Positions 7,584-16,484 of a stretch of DNA of 64,000 bases are shown here, piece after piece. The stretch is taken from assembly GCF_008710705.1 (NCBI RefSeq), contig NZ_VYRZ01000001.1, positions 1,054,001 to 1,118,000 on the forward strand, in the 5' to 3' direction. The notes beneath the pieces were generated by a model, which worked only from the letters and a program-made list of their open reading frames with translations, was not told where the DNA came from and made no database searches. This DNA is from Microbacterium radiodurans (GTDB taxonomy: Bacteria > Actinomycetota > Actinomycetes > Actinomycetales > Microbacteriaceae). How positions within the stretch are numbered: the stretch's first letter is position 1; each line of letters opens with the position of its first letter. The translations under genes were made by a program, and so were the position numbers.

Positions 7584-9823
7584 AGCTGACCGACGGATTC
7601 TGGGGACTGCGCCCCGGTGTCACCGCGCTGTACGGCCAGGAGGCCTACGACATCTGGGAGACCGCCGACACCGTCGACGGTCCGGGCCTCGTCGTCACGG
7701 CGCCGACGAAGACCATCGAGAGCCGCGGCGACACGCTGAACCGTCCGGTCCTGACCGTGACGCTCTCGTCGCCCCACGAGGGCGTCGTCCGCGTCCGCAT
7801 CGCGCACCACGACGGCGGCGAGGCGCCCGCCGGGTTCGAGCTCCCGGGGGCCGTGAGTGACCCCGCCCGGCGCCCGGGCCGAACCGAGGTCGACGCCGAC
7901 CGCGGCATCCTCGCCACGGGAGATCTGCGCGCGACGATCCGACGAGGCGCCCCGTGGTCGCTCGAATTCACCTCGGGGAAGCGTCGGCTGACCGGCAGCG
8001 GCCGCAAGGCCCAGGCCTGGGCGCGGGTCGACGCGGACGCGCCGATCGACCGCGGCCCCGTCGATCTGCCGGGCGAGAAGGACGCGCCCCGGGCGCGGAC
8101 GTTCGTGCACGAGCAGCTCGACCTCGGCGTCGGCGAGCTCGTCTACGGCCTCGGCGAGCGATTCGGACCGCTCGTGAAGAACGGCCAGACGATCGACATC
8201 TGGAACTCCGACGGCGGCACCGCGAGCGAGCAGGCGTACAAGAACGTGCCGTTCTACGTGTCCAGCCGCGGCTACGGCGTGCTCGTGAACGACTCCGGGC
8301 GGGTGTCGTTCGAGGTCGGCTCCGAAGCGGTCGAGCGCGTGCAGTTCGCCGTGTCGGGAGAGGTGCTCGAGTACTTCGTCATCGACGGACCGACCCCGAA
8401 GGACGTCCTCGCGCGCTACACCGCGCTGACCGGTCGTCCGCCCGTCGTGCCCGCCTGGTCGTACGGTCTGTGGCTCTCGACATCCTTCACGACCGACTAC
8501 GACGAGGCGACCGTCACCGGCTTCCTCGACGAGATGGCCGCTCGCGAGCTGCCCGTGTCGGTGTTCCACTTCGACTGCTTCTGGATGCGCGAATTCAACT
8601 GGTCGGACTTCGCCTGGGATCCGCGCGTCTTCCCCGACCCGGACGGGATGCTGGCGCGCCTCCACGAGCGCGACGTGCGCGTGAGCGTGTGGATCAACCC
8701 CTACATCGGCCAGCGCTCGCCGCTGTTCGACGAGGCGCGGCGCGAGGGCTACCTCGTGCGGCGCGCCGACGGCTCGGTGTGGCAGTGGGACATGTGGCAG
8801 GCCGGGATGGCGCTCGTCGATTTCACGAACCGCGACGCGGTCGCCTGGTTCCAGTCGAAGCTGCGTGCGCTCATCGCCCAGGGCGTCGACTGCTTCAAGA
8901 CCGATTTCGGGGAGCGGATCCCCGTCGACGTCGTCTGGGCGGACGGCTCCGACCCCGAGCGCATGCACAATCTCTATGCGCAGCTGTACAACCGCGCCGT
9001 CCACGACCTCCTCGTCGAGGAGCGCGGCGCGGGCGAGGCCGTGCTCTTCGCGCGGTCGGCGACGGCAGGCGGCCAGACGATGCCGGTGCACTGGGGTGGG
9101 GACTCCACGTCGACGTACACCTCGATGGCCGAGACGCTGCGCGGCGGGCTCTCGCTCGCGATGAGCGGGTTCGCGCACTGGAGCCATGACATCGGCGGGT
9201 TCGAGGGAACGCCGGATGCCGGCGTCTACAAGCGCTGGACGGCGTTCGGCCTGCTCTCGAGCCACAGCCGCTTCCACGGGTCGCAGTCGTACCGCGTGCC
9301 GTGGATGTTCGACGAGGAGGCGGTCGAGGTGACGCGTCGGTTCACGGGGCTGAAGATGCGGCTCATGCCGTACCTGCACGCGGCCGGACTCGAGGCCGCG
9401 CGGACCGGCGTGCCCGTCATGCGACCGATGGTGCTCGAGTTCCCCGACGACCCGGCGGCGGCCTACCTCGACCGTCAGTACATGCTCGGGGCGGATGTGC
9501 TCGTCGCGCCGGTCTTCTCGGCCGACGGCGAGGTCGAGTTCTACCTGCCCGAGGGCACGTGGACGCACCTGCTGACGGGCGAGCGCGTCGCCGGCGGGCG
9601 GTGGCTGCGCGAGACCCACGACGTCCTGAGCCTGCCGGTGTACGTGCGGCCGGGCGCGGTGCTGCCCTGGGGCGCCCGCGAAGACCGGCCCGACTACGAC
9701 TACCTCGAGGGGCTGTCGTTCCGGGTGTTCCCGGGCGGCGAGGGCACGGCGTCGGTCGCGGTCACGACCCCCGACGGCCGGAGCGAGACGTTCGAGGTCG
9801 ATCGCGCCGACGTCACGGAGTGA
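7580..9823 (+). CDS. yicI: GH31 alpha-xylosidase (YicI type)
   Basis: Retaining GH31 glycosidase that releases alpha-D-xylose from the non-reducing end of oligosaccharides such as xyloglucan fragments. KTDFGERIP contains the nucleophile (Asp442) and HWGGDS the acid/base (Asp508). Their 66-residue spacing equals that of E. coli YicI (Asp416/Asp482), and FGERIP is typical of the alpha-xylosidase branch rather than alpha-glucosidases. 747 residues, no signal peptide, hence cytoplasmic. The GTG start overlaps the GH95 stop, so it is the last gene of the operon. A hairpin at 9834-9869 follows directly. Acting after the beta-galactosidase and fucosidase, it completes side-chain removal. Confidence 0.93.
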   Translation: MKLTDGFWGLRPGVTALYGQEAYDIWETADTVDGPGLVVTAPTKTIESRGDTLNRPVLTVTLSSPHEGVVRVRIAHHDGGEAPAGFELPGAVSDPARRPGRTEVDADRGILATGDLRATIRRGAPWSLEFTSGKRRLTGSGRKAQAWARVDADAPIDRGPVDLPGEKDAPRARTFVHEQLDLGVGELVYGLGERFGPLVKNGQTIDIWNSDGGTASEQAYKNVPFYVSSRGYGVLVNDSGRVSFEVGSEAVERVQFAVSGEVLEYFVIDGPTPKDVLARYTALTGRPPVVPAWSYGLWLSTSFTTDYDEATVTGFLDEMAARELPVSVFHFDCFWMREFNWSDFAWDPRVFPDPDGMLARLHERDVRVSVWINPYIGQRSPLFDEARREGYLVRRADGSVWQWDMWQAGMALVDFTNRDAVAWFQSKLRALIAQGVDCFKTDFGERIPVDVVWADGSDPERMHNLYAQLYNRAVHDLLVEERGAGEAVLFARSATAGGQTMPVHWGGDSTSTYTSMAETLRGGLSLAMSGFAHWSHDIGGFEGTPDAGVYKRWTAFGLLSSHSRFHGSQSYRVPWMFDEEAVEVTRRFTGLKMRLMPYLHAAGLEAARTGVPVMRPMVLEFPDDPAAAYLDRQYMLGADVLVAPVFSADGEVEFYLPEGTWTHLLTGERVAGGRWLRETHDVLSLPVYVRPGAVLPWGAREDRPDYDYLEGLSFRVFPGGEGTASVAVTTPDGRSETFEVDRADVTE

Positions 9824-9833
9824 TCGGTCGGCC

Positions 9834-9869
9834 CCGAACGGCGCCCGTCGGGAGCAAGTGGCCGTTCGG
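9834..9869 (+). terminator. Hairpin after the glycosidase operon
   Basis: Perfect 9-bp inverted repeat CCGAACGGC / GCCGTTCGG with an 18-nt loop, starting 11 bp after the alpha-xylosidase stop. There is no U-run, which is common for terminators in very GC-rich actinobacteria. Termination is inferred from position and symmetry. Confidence 0.5.
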
Positions 9870-9941
9870 TGCCGCTGTCAAGACGGTGATACCCGACCGG
9901 GCGTGCGATCAGACTGAGGCGATCGATCGAAGGAGACAGAC

Positions 9942-10169
9942 ATGAACCGCGATCTACCCGAGGGCGTCGTCGATCCCGACGGCGCCGGCGCCACGTCTCT
10001 CGCCGCCAGTGAGGCCGAGGACGACGCCGTACGCGACGCGGACACCCCCGCGGACGCCGCTCCCGCGCCCGACGGCGACAGCCCGGACGGATTCGTCGAG
10101 AGCGCCGAGATCCAGCAGGGGCTCGACCCCGACCTCGTCACCGACGAGCAGGCGGAGGACGAGCGATGA
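9942..10169 (+). CDS. Small acidic protein of unknown function
   Basis: 75 residues, very rich in Asp, Glu, Ala and Pro with no hydrophobic core, signal peptide or cysteine; probably disordered over most of its length. The start is supported by AAGGAG at 9930-9935, 6 nt before the ATG. Its stop overlaps the start of the next small gene as ATGA, so the two are very probably co-translated. Not recognised as a named family. The convincing Shine-Dalgarno, the codon pattern and the coupling argue that it is real. Confidence 0.7.
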   Translation: MNRDLPEGVVDPDGAGATSLAASEAEDDAVRDADTPADAAPAPDGDSPDGFVESAEIQQGLDPDLVTDEQAEDER

Positions 10170-10525
10170 GCGGACAGGCCGACGAGAACGAATCCAGCGT
10201 GTCGGACTCGGCGACCCAGGATGCGCCCGAGACCGGACGCGGCGGCACCCGGGCCACCTCGCCCGGCACCGACGGCGACGTCACCCCACCGAAGGCGGAC
10301 ACCCCCGTCTCGCCTCCCGGCGTCCAGGACGGCCCGGCGCTCGCGATGCACGAGACCGACGACCGCGAACGGCTCGACGGTCTCGTCGCGCAGCTGCGGG
10401 CCGACCTCGCCGGAGAGAACCGCGCGACGGTCGAGCACGGCGTCCGGCAGCGGCTGTCGCAGGTCGGCCTGAACCTCGACGACGCCGAGTTCGAGCGGAT
10501 CGTCGACGAACTCGTCGGCGACTGA
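10166..10525 (+). CDS. Small protein with disordered N-terminus and helical C-terminus, unknown function
   Basis: 119 residues. The first 60 are Ser/Thr/Pro/Asp/Gly-rich and look disordered. The last 55 (ETDDRERLDGLVAQLRADLA and onwards to DELVGD) have the heptad character of two or three amphipathic helices and an acidic end. No catalytic motif, membrane segment or cysteine. Coupled by ATGA to the acidic 75-residue protein upstream, which it resembles in composition, so the two may act together. Not recognised; the family appears lineage-specific. Confidence 0.7.
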   Translation: MSGQADENESSVSDSATQDAPETGRGGTRATSPGTDGDVTPPKADTPVSPPGVQDGPALAMHETDDRERLDGLVAQLRADLAGENRATVEHGVRQRLSQVGLNLDDAEFERIVDELVGD

Positions 10526-10588
10526 CCGACCGCGCACGCGCACCCCGGGGGCTGTCGCTCCCGGGCTGCGCGTCGTCCGCGGCCGCGC

Positions 10589-10620
10589 GGCCGACACAGG
10601 AGATCCGGCCGACGCAGGAG
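10589..10620 (+). repeat. Tandem 14-bp direct repeat in an intergenic gap
   Basis: GGCCGACACAGGAG at 10589-10602 and GGCCGACGCAGGAG at 10607-10620, 13 of 14 bases identical, 18 bp apart. An inverted GCAGGA (10614-10619) / TCCTGC (10637-10642) overlaps the second copy. It lies in the 235-bp gap between the small acidic proteins and the MFS gene. It could be a regulator site; nothing else in the gap is recognisable except the -10 box at 10748. Confidence 0.35.
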
Positions 10621-10747
10621 CATTCTGCAGCGAACGTCCTGCCTCGGCGTGATCGCCTGTCTGGGGAGTGCAGGATGACCGCCCGGCGCGCACCTACGGT
10701 CGCCCGGGCCCGAGCGCAAGAGCGAGCCTGCGGCATCCGAGCGGGCA

Positions 10748-10753
10748 TAGCCT
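10748..10753 (+). promoter_or_regulatory. -10 box TAGCCT for the MFS gene
   Basis: Seven bases separate the box from the ATG at 10761, so transcription should start at or next to the start codon. No Shine-Dalgarno is present. Confidence 0.55.
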
Positions 10754-10760
10754 GTCCCCG

Positions 10761-12248
10761 ATGAGCGACACGGCCACGATTCCGCTGTCGGTGCACCAGC
10801 GATGGCGGGCCTTCTGGGTGTGCGTCGCGGTCGCCGCCCTGACGATCCTCGACCTGACGAAGGTCAATGTCGCGCTGCCCTCCATCGAGCAGGCGTTCGG
10901 CGCCGGCTCCACCGAGCTGCAGCTCATCGTCTCGGGCTACGTCCTCACGTTCGGTCTCGCGCTCGTGCCCGCCGGCCGCATCGGCGATCAGCGCTCGCGG
11001 CGGGCCCTGTTCATCGTCGGCCTCGTGCTGTTCGCAGCGACGAGCGTCGTGTGCGCCCTCGCCCCCGACACCTCGGTGCTGCTGGCGGCGCGCCTCGTGC
11101 AGGGCGTGGCCGCCGGCATCCAGATGCCGCAGGTCATCGGTCTCGCCCAGGAGATGTTCCAGGGCGAGGAGCGGGGCCGTGCCTTCGGCCTCTTCGGCGC
11201 GACGATCGGCATCTCGACGGCGTTCGGGCCGACGCTCGGCGGCCTGCTCATCGCGCTCGGGGGTGCGCAGGACGGGTGGCGCTGGATCTTCTGGATGAAC
11301 GTGCCGCTGACCCTGATCGTCCTCGCGGGGGTGATCTGGCTGCTGCCCAAGACGCGGGACTCCCGGCCGACGCGCCTCCAGCTCGACCCCGTCGGCCTCG
11401 CGCTCTTCGCCGTGGTCGTCGTCGCGCTGATGGCGCCGTTCCTCCTGACGACCGGGTCGTCCGACGACAACCCGCAGCGCTGGTGGATGCTGGCGGTGTT
11501 CGCCGTCTTCGCCGCGGTCTTCGTCTGGTGGGAGCGGCGGTACGCGGCATCCGGCAGACACCCCCTTGTGCCGCTCGGGCTGTTCGCCGTGTCGTCGTAT
11601 CGCAACGGCACGCTCATCCAGGCCGTCTACTTCATGGCGCTGCCGGCGATGTTCCTGCTGACGACCCTGTTCCTGCAGCTGGGCGTCGGGCTCGCCCCCG
11701 TCTTCGCCGGAATGGTCTCGATCGGCTTCGCGGTCGCGAGCGCTTTCTCGTCGTACCTCGGCGGTCGTCTCGTGACGCGTGTCGGCCGCCCCCTCGTGGT
11801 CTGGGGGCTCGCGATCGTCCTCGTCTCGGCGGCCGCGCTCGCCCTCATCGCGTACCTCGTGCCGCCCGGGATCGTCGAGTTCGCGATGGCGGCCGTGCTC
11901 ACGGTGGGCGGCTTCGGCGGCGGCATGGTGATCGCGCCGAACCAGACCCTCACCCTCGCCGACGTGCCCGTCAAGCAGGGCGGTCTCGCCGGGTCGGTCG
12001 GCCAGCTCGTGCAGCGCATTGGCACGGCGGTCGGCACGGCCGTCGCGCTGTCGCTGTTCTACTCGACGGTCTTCCGCGAGACCGCCGGCGGGGGAGACGC
12101 CGACATCGTCGTCTACCACGATGCGTACGCGATCGGGATGATCTCGGTGGCGCTCTTCCTCGCCCTCGCGCTGCTCGTCGGTGTCATCGACCTCTCGGCG
12201 CGGCGGCGCGCGGGCAGACTCGCCGGGCGGGACGCCGCCCGACGCTGA
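10761..12248 (+). CDS. MFS transporter, DHA2 (EmrB/QacA-like) drug exporter
   Basis: Proton-coupled multidrug exporter of 495 residues with about 14 membrane segments, the DHA2 number. Motif A is GRIGDQRSRR in the first cytoplasmic loop and the antiporter motif C is GPTLGG near residue 160. The first segment has LDLTKVNVALPSI, similar to the LD-NVALP motif of the EmrB/QacA group. The frame stays open to 10668, but MSDTATIP at 10761 fits the family length and the leaderless promoter. Substrate unknown. No regulator gene is adjacent. Confidence 0.88.
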   Translation: MSDTATIPLSVHQRWRAFWVCVAVAALTILDLTKVNVALPSIEQAFGAGSTELQLIVSGYVLTFGLALVPAGRIGDQRSRRALFIVGLVLFAATSVVCALAPDTSVLLAARLVQGVAAGIQMPQVIGLAQEMFQGEERGRAFGLFGATIGISTAFGPTLGGLLIALGGAQDGWRWIFWMNVPLTLIVLAGVIWLLPKTRDSRPTRLQLDPVGLALFAVVVVALMAPFLLTTGSSDDNPQRWWMLAVFAVFAAVFVWWERRYAASGRHPLVPLGLFAVSSYRNGTLIQAVYFMALPAMFLLTTLFLQLGVGLAPVFAGMVSIGFAVASAFSSYLGGRLVTRVGRPLVVWGLAIVLVSAAALALIAYLVPPGIVEFAMAAVLTVGGFGGGMVIAPNQTLTLADVPVKQGGLAGSVGQLVQRIGTAVGTAVALSLFYSTVFRETAGGGDADIVVYHDAYAIGMISVALFLALALLVGVIDLSARRRAGRLAGRDAARR

Positions 12249-12299
12249 GAGTGTGCTCCGCTCCCGGCATGGCTCGCGGGGGATGTCGGAGGGCTCTTC

Positions 12300-12305
12300 T
12301 AGCGT
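12300..12305 (+). promoter_or_regulatory. -10 box TAGCGT for sbcDC
   Basis: Seven bases before the sbcD ATG at 12313; no ribosome site precedes the ATG. Confidence 0.5.
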
Positions 12306-12312
12306 GTGGGTC

Positions 12313-13461
12313 ATGCGCATCCTGCACACCTCCGACTGGCACATCGGGCGGACCTTCCACGGTCACTCCACCCTCGATGCCCTTCGCGACGTGCTCGCGG
12401 TGATGACCGAGCAGGTCCGCGAGCACCGGGTCGACGTCGTCGTCGTCGCGGGCGACGTGTTCGACTCCGCGACCCCCGCGGCCGCCTGCTACAGCGTGCT
12501 GACCGACACGCTCCGCGCGATGGCCGACACCGGCGCGTGCGTGATCGTGACGAGCGGCAATCACGACTCGGCCGCCCGGCTGGGGTTCCAGTCCGGTCTG
12601 CTGCGAGGCGGCATCCACGTCGTGACCGATCCCGCGTCGGTCGGCACGCCGATCACGATCCCGGATGCCGCAGGCCCCGTGCACTTCTACGGCATCCCCT
12701 ACCTCGAGCCCGCGCTGCTGCGGCATCTGTGGCCCGAAGCGCGGTCGCAGGCGGCCGTGATGGACCGTGCGATGGACCTCATCCGCGCCGACCTCAGCGA
12801 GCGCGGCGGGCGCTCCGTGGCGATCGCGCACTGCTTCGCCGCCGGCGTCGAGCCGACGCCGCACCTCGAGCGCGACATCCAGCAGGGCGGGCTCGACGTC
12901 GTCCCTCTGGCCGGCCTGGCGGGCATCGACTACGTCGCGCTCGGCCACATCCACGGTCGCCAGCAGCTCGCGCCCGCCATCCGTTACTCGGGGGCTCCGC
13001 TGCACTACAGCTTCGGCGAGGGTGACAAGCCGCGCGGCTCGTGGCTCGTCGACCTCGATGCCGACGGTCACGTCGAGACGTCGTGGCTCGACCTTCCGGT
13101 GCCGCGGCCGGTCGTGACGCTGCGCGGCCCCCTCGCCGACATCCTCGCCGATCCCGCGCACCTTCCGCACGAGTCGTCGTGGGTGTGCGTCGAGTACACC
13201 GACACGCTGCCCGAGCGCGATCCGATGCGGCGGCTCCAGGAGCGCTTCGCCTTCTGCGCGAAAGTCGTCCATGCGCCGGCGGTGGTCGCGGAGCGCTCGA
13301 GCCGGACCTACGTCCAGCGGGTGCGTTCGGCGCGCAACGACGCCGAGCTCGTCGACGCGTTCCTCGTGCACGTGCGCGACGGTGCGGGCGCCGACGAGTC
13401 CGAGCGCGAACTGCTGGCCGAGATCCTCGATGAGCGGGTGCGCGTCGAGGCGCTCGCGTGA
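12313..13461 (+). CDS. sbcD: Exonuclease subunit SbcD
   Basis: Mre11-type metallophosphoesterase nuclease of the SbcCD complex, which opens DNA hairpins and trims blocked double-strand ends. All metal-binding blocks are present: MRILHTSDWHIG, VAGDVFDS, TSGNHDS, IAHCF and GHIHGRQ. 382 residues is the usual size. The frame extends to 12181, but MRILHTSDWH is the canonical start and sits at leaderless distance from TAGCGT. The stop overlaps the sbcC start by GTGA, so the subunits are made together. Confidence 0.96.
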   Translation: MRILHTSDWHIGRTFHGHSTLDALRDVLAVMTEQVREHRVDVVVVAGDVFDSATPAAACYSVLTDTLRAMADTGACVIVTSGNHDSAARLGFQSGLLRGGIHVVTDPASVGTPITIPDAAGPVHFYGIPYLEPALLRHLWPEARSQAAVMDRAMDLIRADLSERGGRSVAIAHCFAAGVEPTPHLERDIQQGGLDVVPLAGLAGIDYVALGHIHGRQQLAPAIRYSGAPLHYSFGEGDKPRGSWLVDLDADGHVETSWLDLPVPRPVVTLRGPLADILADPAHLPHESSWVCVEYTDTLPERDPMRRLQERFAFCAKVVHAPAVVAERSSRTYVQRVRSARNDAELVDAFLVHVRDGAGADESERELLAEILDERVRVEALA

Positions 13462-16400
13462 AGCTGCACCGCATCGAGCTCGAAGGGTTCGGGCCGTTCC
13501 GCGAGCGCCAGGTCGTCGACTTCGACGCGTTCGACGATGACGGCGTGTTCCTCATCTCGGGGCGCACCGGGGCGGGCAAATCCAGCATCCTCGACGGCGT
13601 GAGCTTCGCGCTGTACGGCGCCGTGCCGCGCTACGACAGCGGCGAGCGGCGCCTCCGCAGCGACCACAGCTTCCTCGGCGACCCCACCGAGGTGCGGCTG
13701 GAGTTCACCGTCGGGGCGCAGCGCTGGCGGGTGACACGGTCGCCCGACTACGAGCGCCCCGCCAAACGCGGCGACAAGCTCACGACCGAGGCGGCCCGCG
13801 CCGAGCTCGAAGAGTCCGTCGACGGCGTCTGGATCGGTCGCGCGGCCAAGCCGCGTGAGGTCGGCGTGCTGCTCGACGAGATCCTGGGCCTGAACGCGCA
13901 GCAGTTCCAGCAGGTCATCCTGCTCGCGCAGAACAAGTTCTCGCGCTTCCTCCTGGCGCGCAACGACGAGCGTCAGCAGCTGCTGCGGACGCTGTTCGGC
14001 ACGCGCCGGTTCGAGAGGTACAAAGAGGAGCTCGAGGATCGACGGCGGGCGGCCCAGCGCGAACTCGAGGATGCGGGAGCGCAGACGCGCACGCTGCTCG
14101 AGGTCGCCGAGGCGGCGCTGGCGGCCGCCGTCACCGACGCCGACGCGGGCGACGCGGCGACGGGCGACGCCGCCGCCCCGGCGCCCATCGATCTGGCGGC
14201 GCGCCGGTCGCGCGTGGAGCGCGCCGCTCAGCGGGCGGAGTACCGGATCGAGCAGACCGCGCAGGCCCGCGCGCAGCGTGATGCCGAGCATGCGACTGCG
14301 GTGTCGGTGCACGCCGAGCTCGTCGAGCGCGCGCGGGTCTTCGACGAGCTCGAGGTCGCCCGGGTACGCATGGACCGCCTCGACGCCGAGGCTCCGCGAC
14401 GGGCCGAAGAGGCGCGGCGCCTCGACCGGGCCCGGACGGCCGAGGCGCTGCGTGCACCGCTCGAGCTCGCCGTCCGCGCCGAGAGCGCCCTCGACGAGGC
14501 CCGTGAGCTCGCGCGCGTCGCCGACGAGCGCTGGGTCGAGTCCGGCGGCGCTCCCGACGACGACCTCGCAGCCCTCGACGACGAGCTGACGGGCGACATC
14601 GCCCGATGGACGGATGCCGCCGAGCGCGAGCGCGAGCTGATCGACGCCGCCGCGGAACGCGAGCGGCGCGAGGCGGCGGCCGCAGATCTCACCGCACAGC
14701 TCGCGGCGCTCATCGAGCAGCACGCGCTCGTGCCCGCTGAGCGGGAGCGCATCGAGACCGAGCTCGCGACGACGACGACCGATGCCACCCGCCTCGACGA
14801 CCTGCTCGCGCGTCGCGCCGAGCTGTCAGCGCAGCTCGCGGCCGCGCAGGAGGCAGCCGCCCTCGCCGATCGGCTCGCGGCGGCCGACGCCGACCACCTC
14901 GCCGCCAGCGCACGGTCCGACACCGCCGGGGCCGCCGTGACCGACCTGCTGCGACGGCGGCTCACCGGCCGGGCCGCCGAGCTCGCGGCCGGGCTCGCTC
15001 CCGGCGCGCCGTGCCCCGTCTGCGGCGCTGCCGAACACCCGCACCCCGCACCGCCGGCGGACGACCCCGTCACCGACGACGACATCGCCCGCGCTGAGGC
15101 GGATCGGGATGCGGCGCACGCCGTCCTCCGTGAGCGGAGCGAGCGCGTCACGGCGCTCCGGGCGGCGCACGCCGACGCGGCCGCGCGCTCCGGCGGGCGC
15201 TCGACGGCCGAGCTCGAGGCGTCGAGCGGAACCCTCGCCGACGAGGTGTCCGTCGCCGAGCGCGCTCGAGCGCGCGCTGCGGAGCTGAGCGCGCAGCGGG
15301 GCGAGCTCGACCGGCTCGACGCGGCGGCCGCGGTCGAGCGGGCGCGTCTCGACGAGGCGATCGCCGCGGCGCGCGCGGCGGTCGCGGTGGCGGAGTCGAC
15401 CGTCGCGCGCCTGGAGCGCGAGGTCGGCGACGCCCGGGGGACGTTCGCGAGCGTCGCGGAGCGGCTCGCCGCCGCATCCGCCCGCCGCGAAGTCGCGCGG
15501 ACCGCCGCCGAGGCTCGCGCCGTGCTCGCCGGGTGCGAGCGAGCGGCCGCGGATGCGGCGACCGACCGTGCGGCGCGGGTCGCCGCATCCGATTTCGACG
15601 ACGCGGACGCCGTCGCCGCCGCGCTCCTGCCCGCCGACGAGACCGCGTCGCTGGCCGCGCGACTCGCCGAGCGCGCCGCCGACGTGGCCGCCACGCGCGC
15701 CCGCCTGCTCGAGCTCGAGCTGGCGGCGGCGGGCGAGGGCGCCGGCCGCCCCGATCTCGACGCCTCGGCGCACCGGCTCGCGGCGGCCGACGAGGCCCGC
15801 TCGCTCGCGATCGCGGCGCATCGCGACGCGGTGCACGATGCCGAGCGGCTGCGGGAGCTCATCGTCCGGATCGATGCGGCCTTCGCCGCGGTCGGCGCTC
15901 GCGCCGAGACCACGGCGACCGTCACCCGTCTGGCCGACACCGTCGCCGGGCGCGCGCCGAATACGCGCAAGATGGACCTCGAGACCTTCGTGCTCGCGGC
16001 CGAGCTCGAAGAGATCGTGACGGCGGCGAACCTGCGGCTGCAGGACATGTCGTCAGGCCGCTACACCCTGTACCACAGCGACGCGCTCCAGGCCCGCGGC
16101 GCGGCGTCGGGGCTCGCGCTGGAGGTTCTCGACGCGTACACCGGACGGCTGCGCTCTCCGCAGTCCCTCTCGGGCGGCGAGACCTTCCTCGCCTCGCTCG
16201 CGCTCGCGCTCGGCCTCGCCGAGGTCGTCACCGGTCGCGCGGGGGGCATCCGCCTCGACACGCTGTTCATCGACGAGGGCTTCGGCTCGCTCGACCCCGA
16301 GACGCTCGAGCTCGCCATGCGCACGCTCGACGAACTGCGCGCCGGCGGACGAACGGTCGGAGTGATCAGCCACGTCGAGGCGATGAAGGAGCAGCTGCCC

Positions 16401-16475
16401 GCGCAGGTGCTCGTCGAGGCGACGCCCGAGGGACCGAGCGCGATCTCGCAGCGCGAGGCGATGGGTGCCGGTTAG
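13458..16475 (+). CDS. sbcC: Exonuclease subunit SbcC, SMC-like ATPase
   Basis: Rad50-like ATPase of SbcCD. Walker A GRTGAGKS (residues 35-42) in the N-terminal lobe and LSGGE signature (904-908) plus Walker B LFIDE (936-940) in the C-terminal lobe. About 800 residues of Ala/Glu/Arg-rich coiled coil lie between them, with the zinc hook CPVC (Cys519-Cys522) in the middle for dimerisation. 1005 residues is normal for actinobacteria. The TAG stop is also the first three bases of the -10 box of the next gene. Confidence 0.96.
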   Translation: MKLHRIELEGFGPFRERQVVDFDAFDDDGVFLISGRTGAGKSSILDGVSFALYGAVPRYDSGERRLRSDHSFLGDPTEVRLEFTVGAQRWRVTRSPDYERPAKRGDKLTTEAARAELEESVDGVWIGRAAKPREVGVLLDEILGLNAQQFQQVILLAQNKFSRFLLARNDERQQLLRTLFGTRRFERYKEELEDRRRAAQRELEDAGAQTRTLLEVAEAALAAAVTDADAGDAATGDAAAPAPIDLAARRSRVERAAQRAEYRIEQTAQARAQRDAEHATAVSVHAELVERARVFDELEVARVRMDRLDAEAPRRAEEARRLDRARTAEALRAPLELAVRAESALDEARELARVADERWVESGGAPDDDLAALDDELTGDIARWTDAAERERELIDAAAERERREAAAADLTAQLAALIEQHALVPAERERIETELATTTTDATRLDDLLARRAELSAQLAAAQEAAALADRLAAADADHLAASARSDTAGAAVTDLLRRRLTGRAAELAAGLAPGAPCPVCGAAEHPHPAPPADDPVTDDDIARAEADRDAAHAVLRERSERVTALRAAHADAAARSGGRSTAELEASSGTLADEVSVAERARARAAELSAQRGELDRLDAAAAVERARLDEAIAAARAAVAVAESTVARLEREVGDARGTFASVAERLAAASARREVARTAAEARAVLAGCERAAADAATDRAARVAASDFDDADAVAAALLPADETASLAARLAERAADVAATRARLLELELAAAGEGAGRPDLDASAHRLAAADEARSLAIAAHRDAVHDAERLRELIVRIDAAFAAVGARAETTATVTRLADTVAGRAPNTRKMDLETFVLAAELEEIVTAANLRLQDMSSGRYTLYHSDALQARGAASGLALEVLDAYTGRLRSPQSLSGGETFLASLALALGLAEVVTGRAGGIRLDTLFIDEGFGSLDPETLELAMRTLDELRAGGRTVGVISHVEAMKEQLPAQVLVEATPEGPSAISQREAMGAG

Positions 16476-16478
16476 GCT
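16473..16478 (+). promoter_or_regulatory. -10 box TAGGCT overlapping the sbcC stop codon
   Basis: The sbcC TAG stop (16473-16475) is the TAG of the box. Six bases follow before the GTG at 16485. Confidence 0.5.
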
Positions 16479-16484
16479 GGGCAG

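Noticed and set aside
10668..10760. Longer N-terminus for the MFS exporter
   Set aside because: The extra 31 residues are Arg/Pro-rich and unlike the family; ATG at 10761 has a leaderless -10 box.
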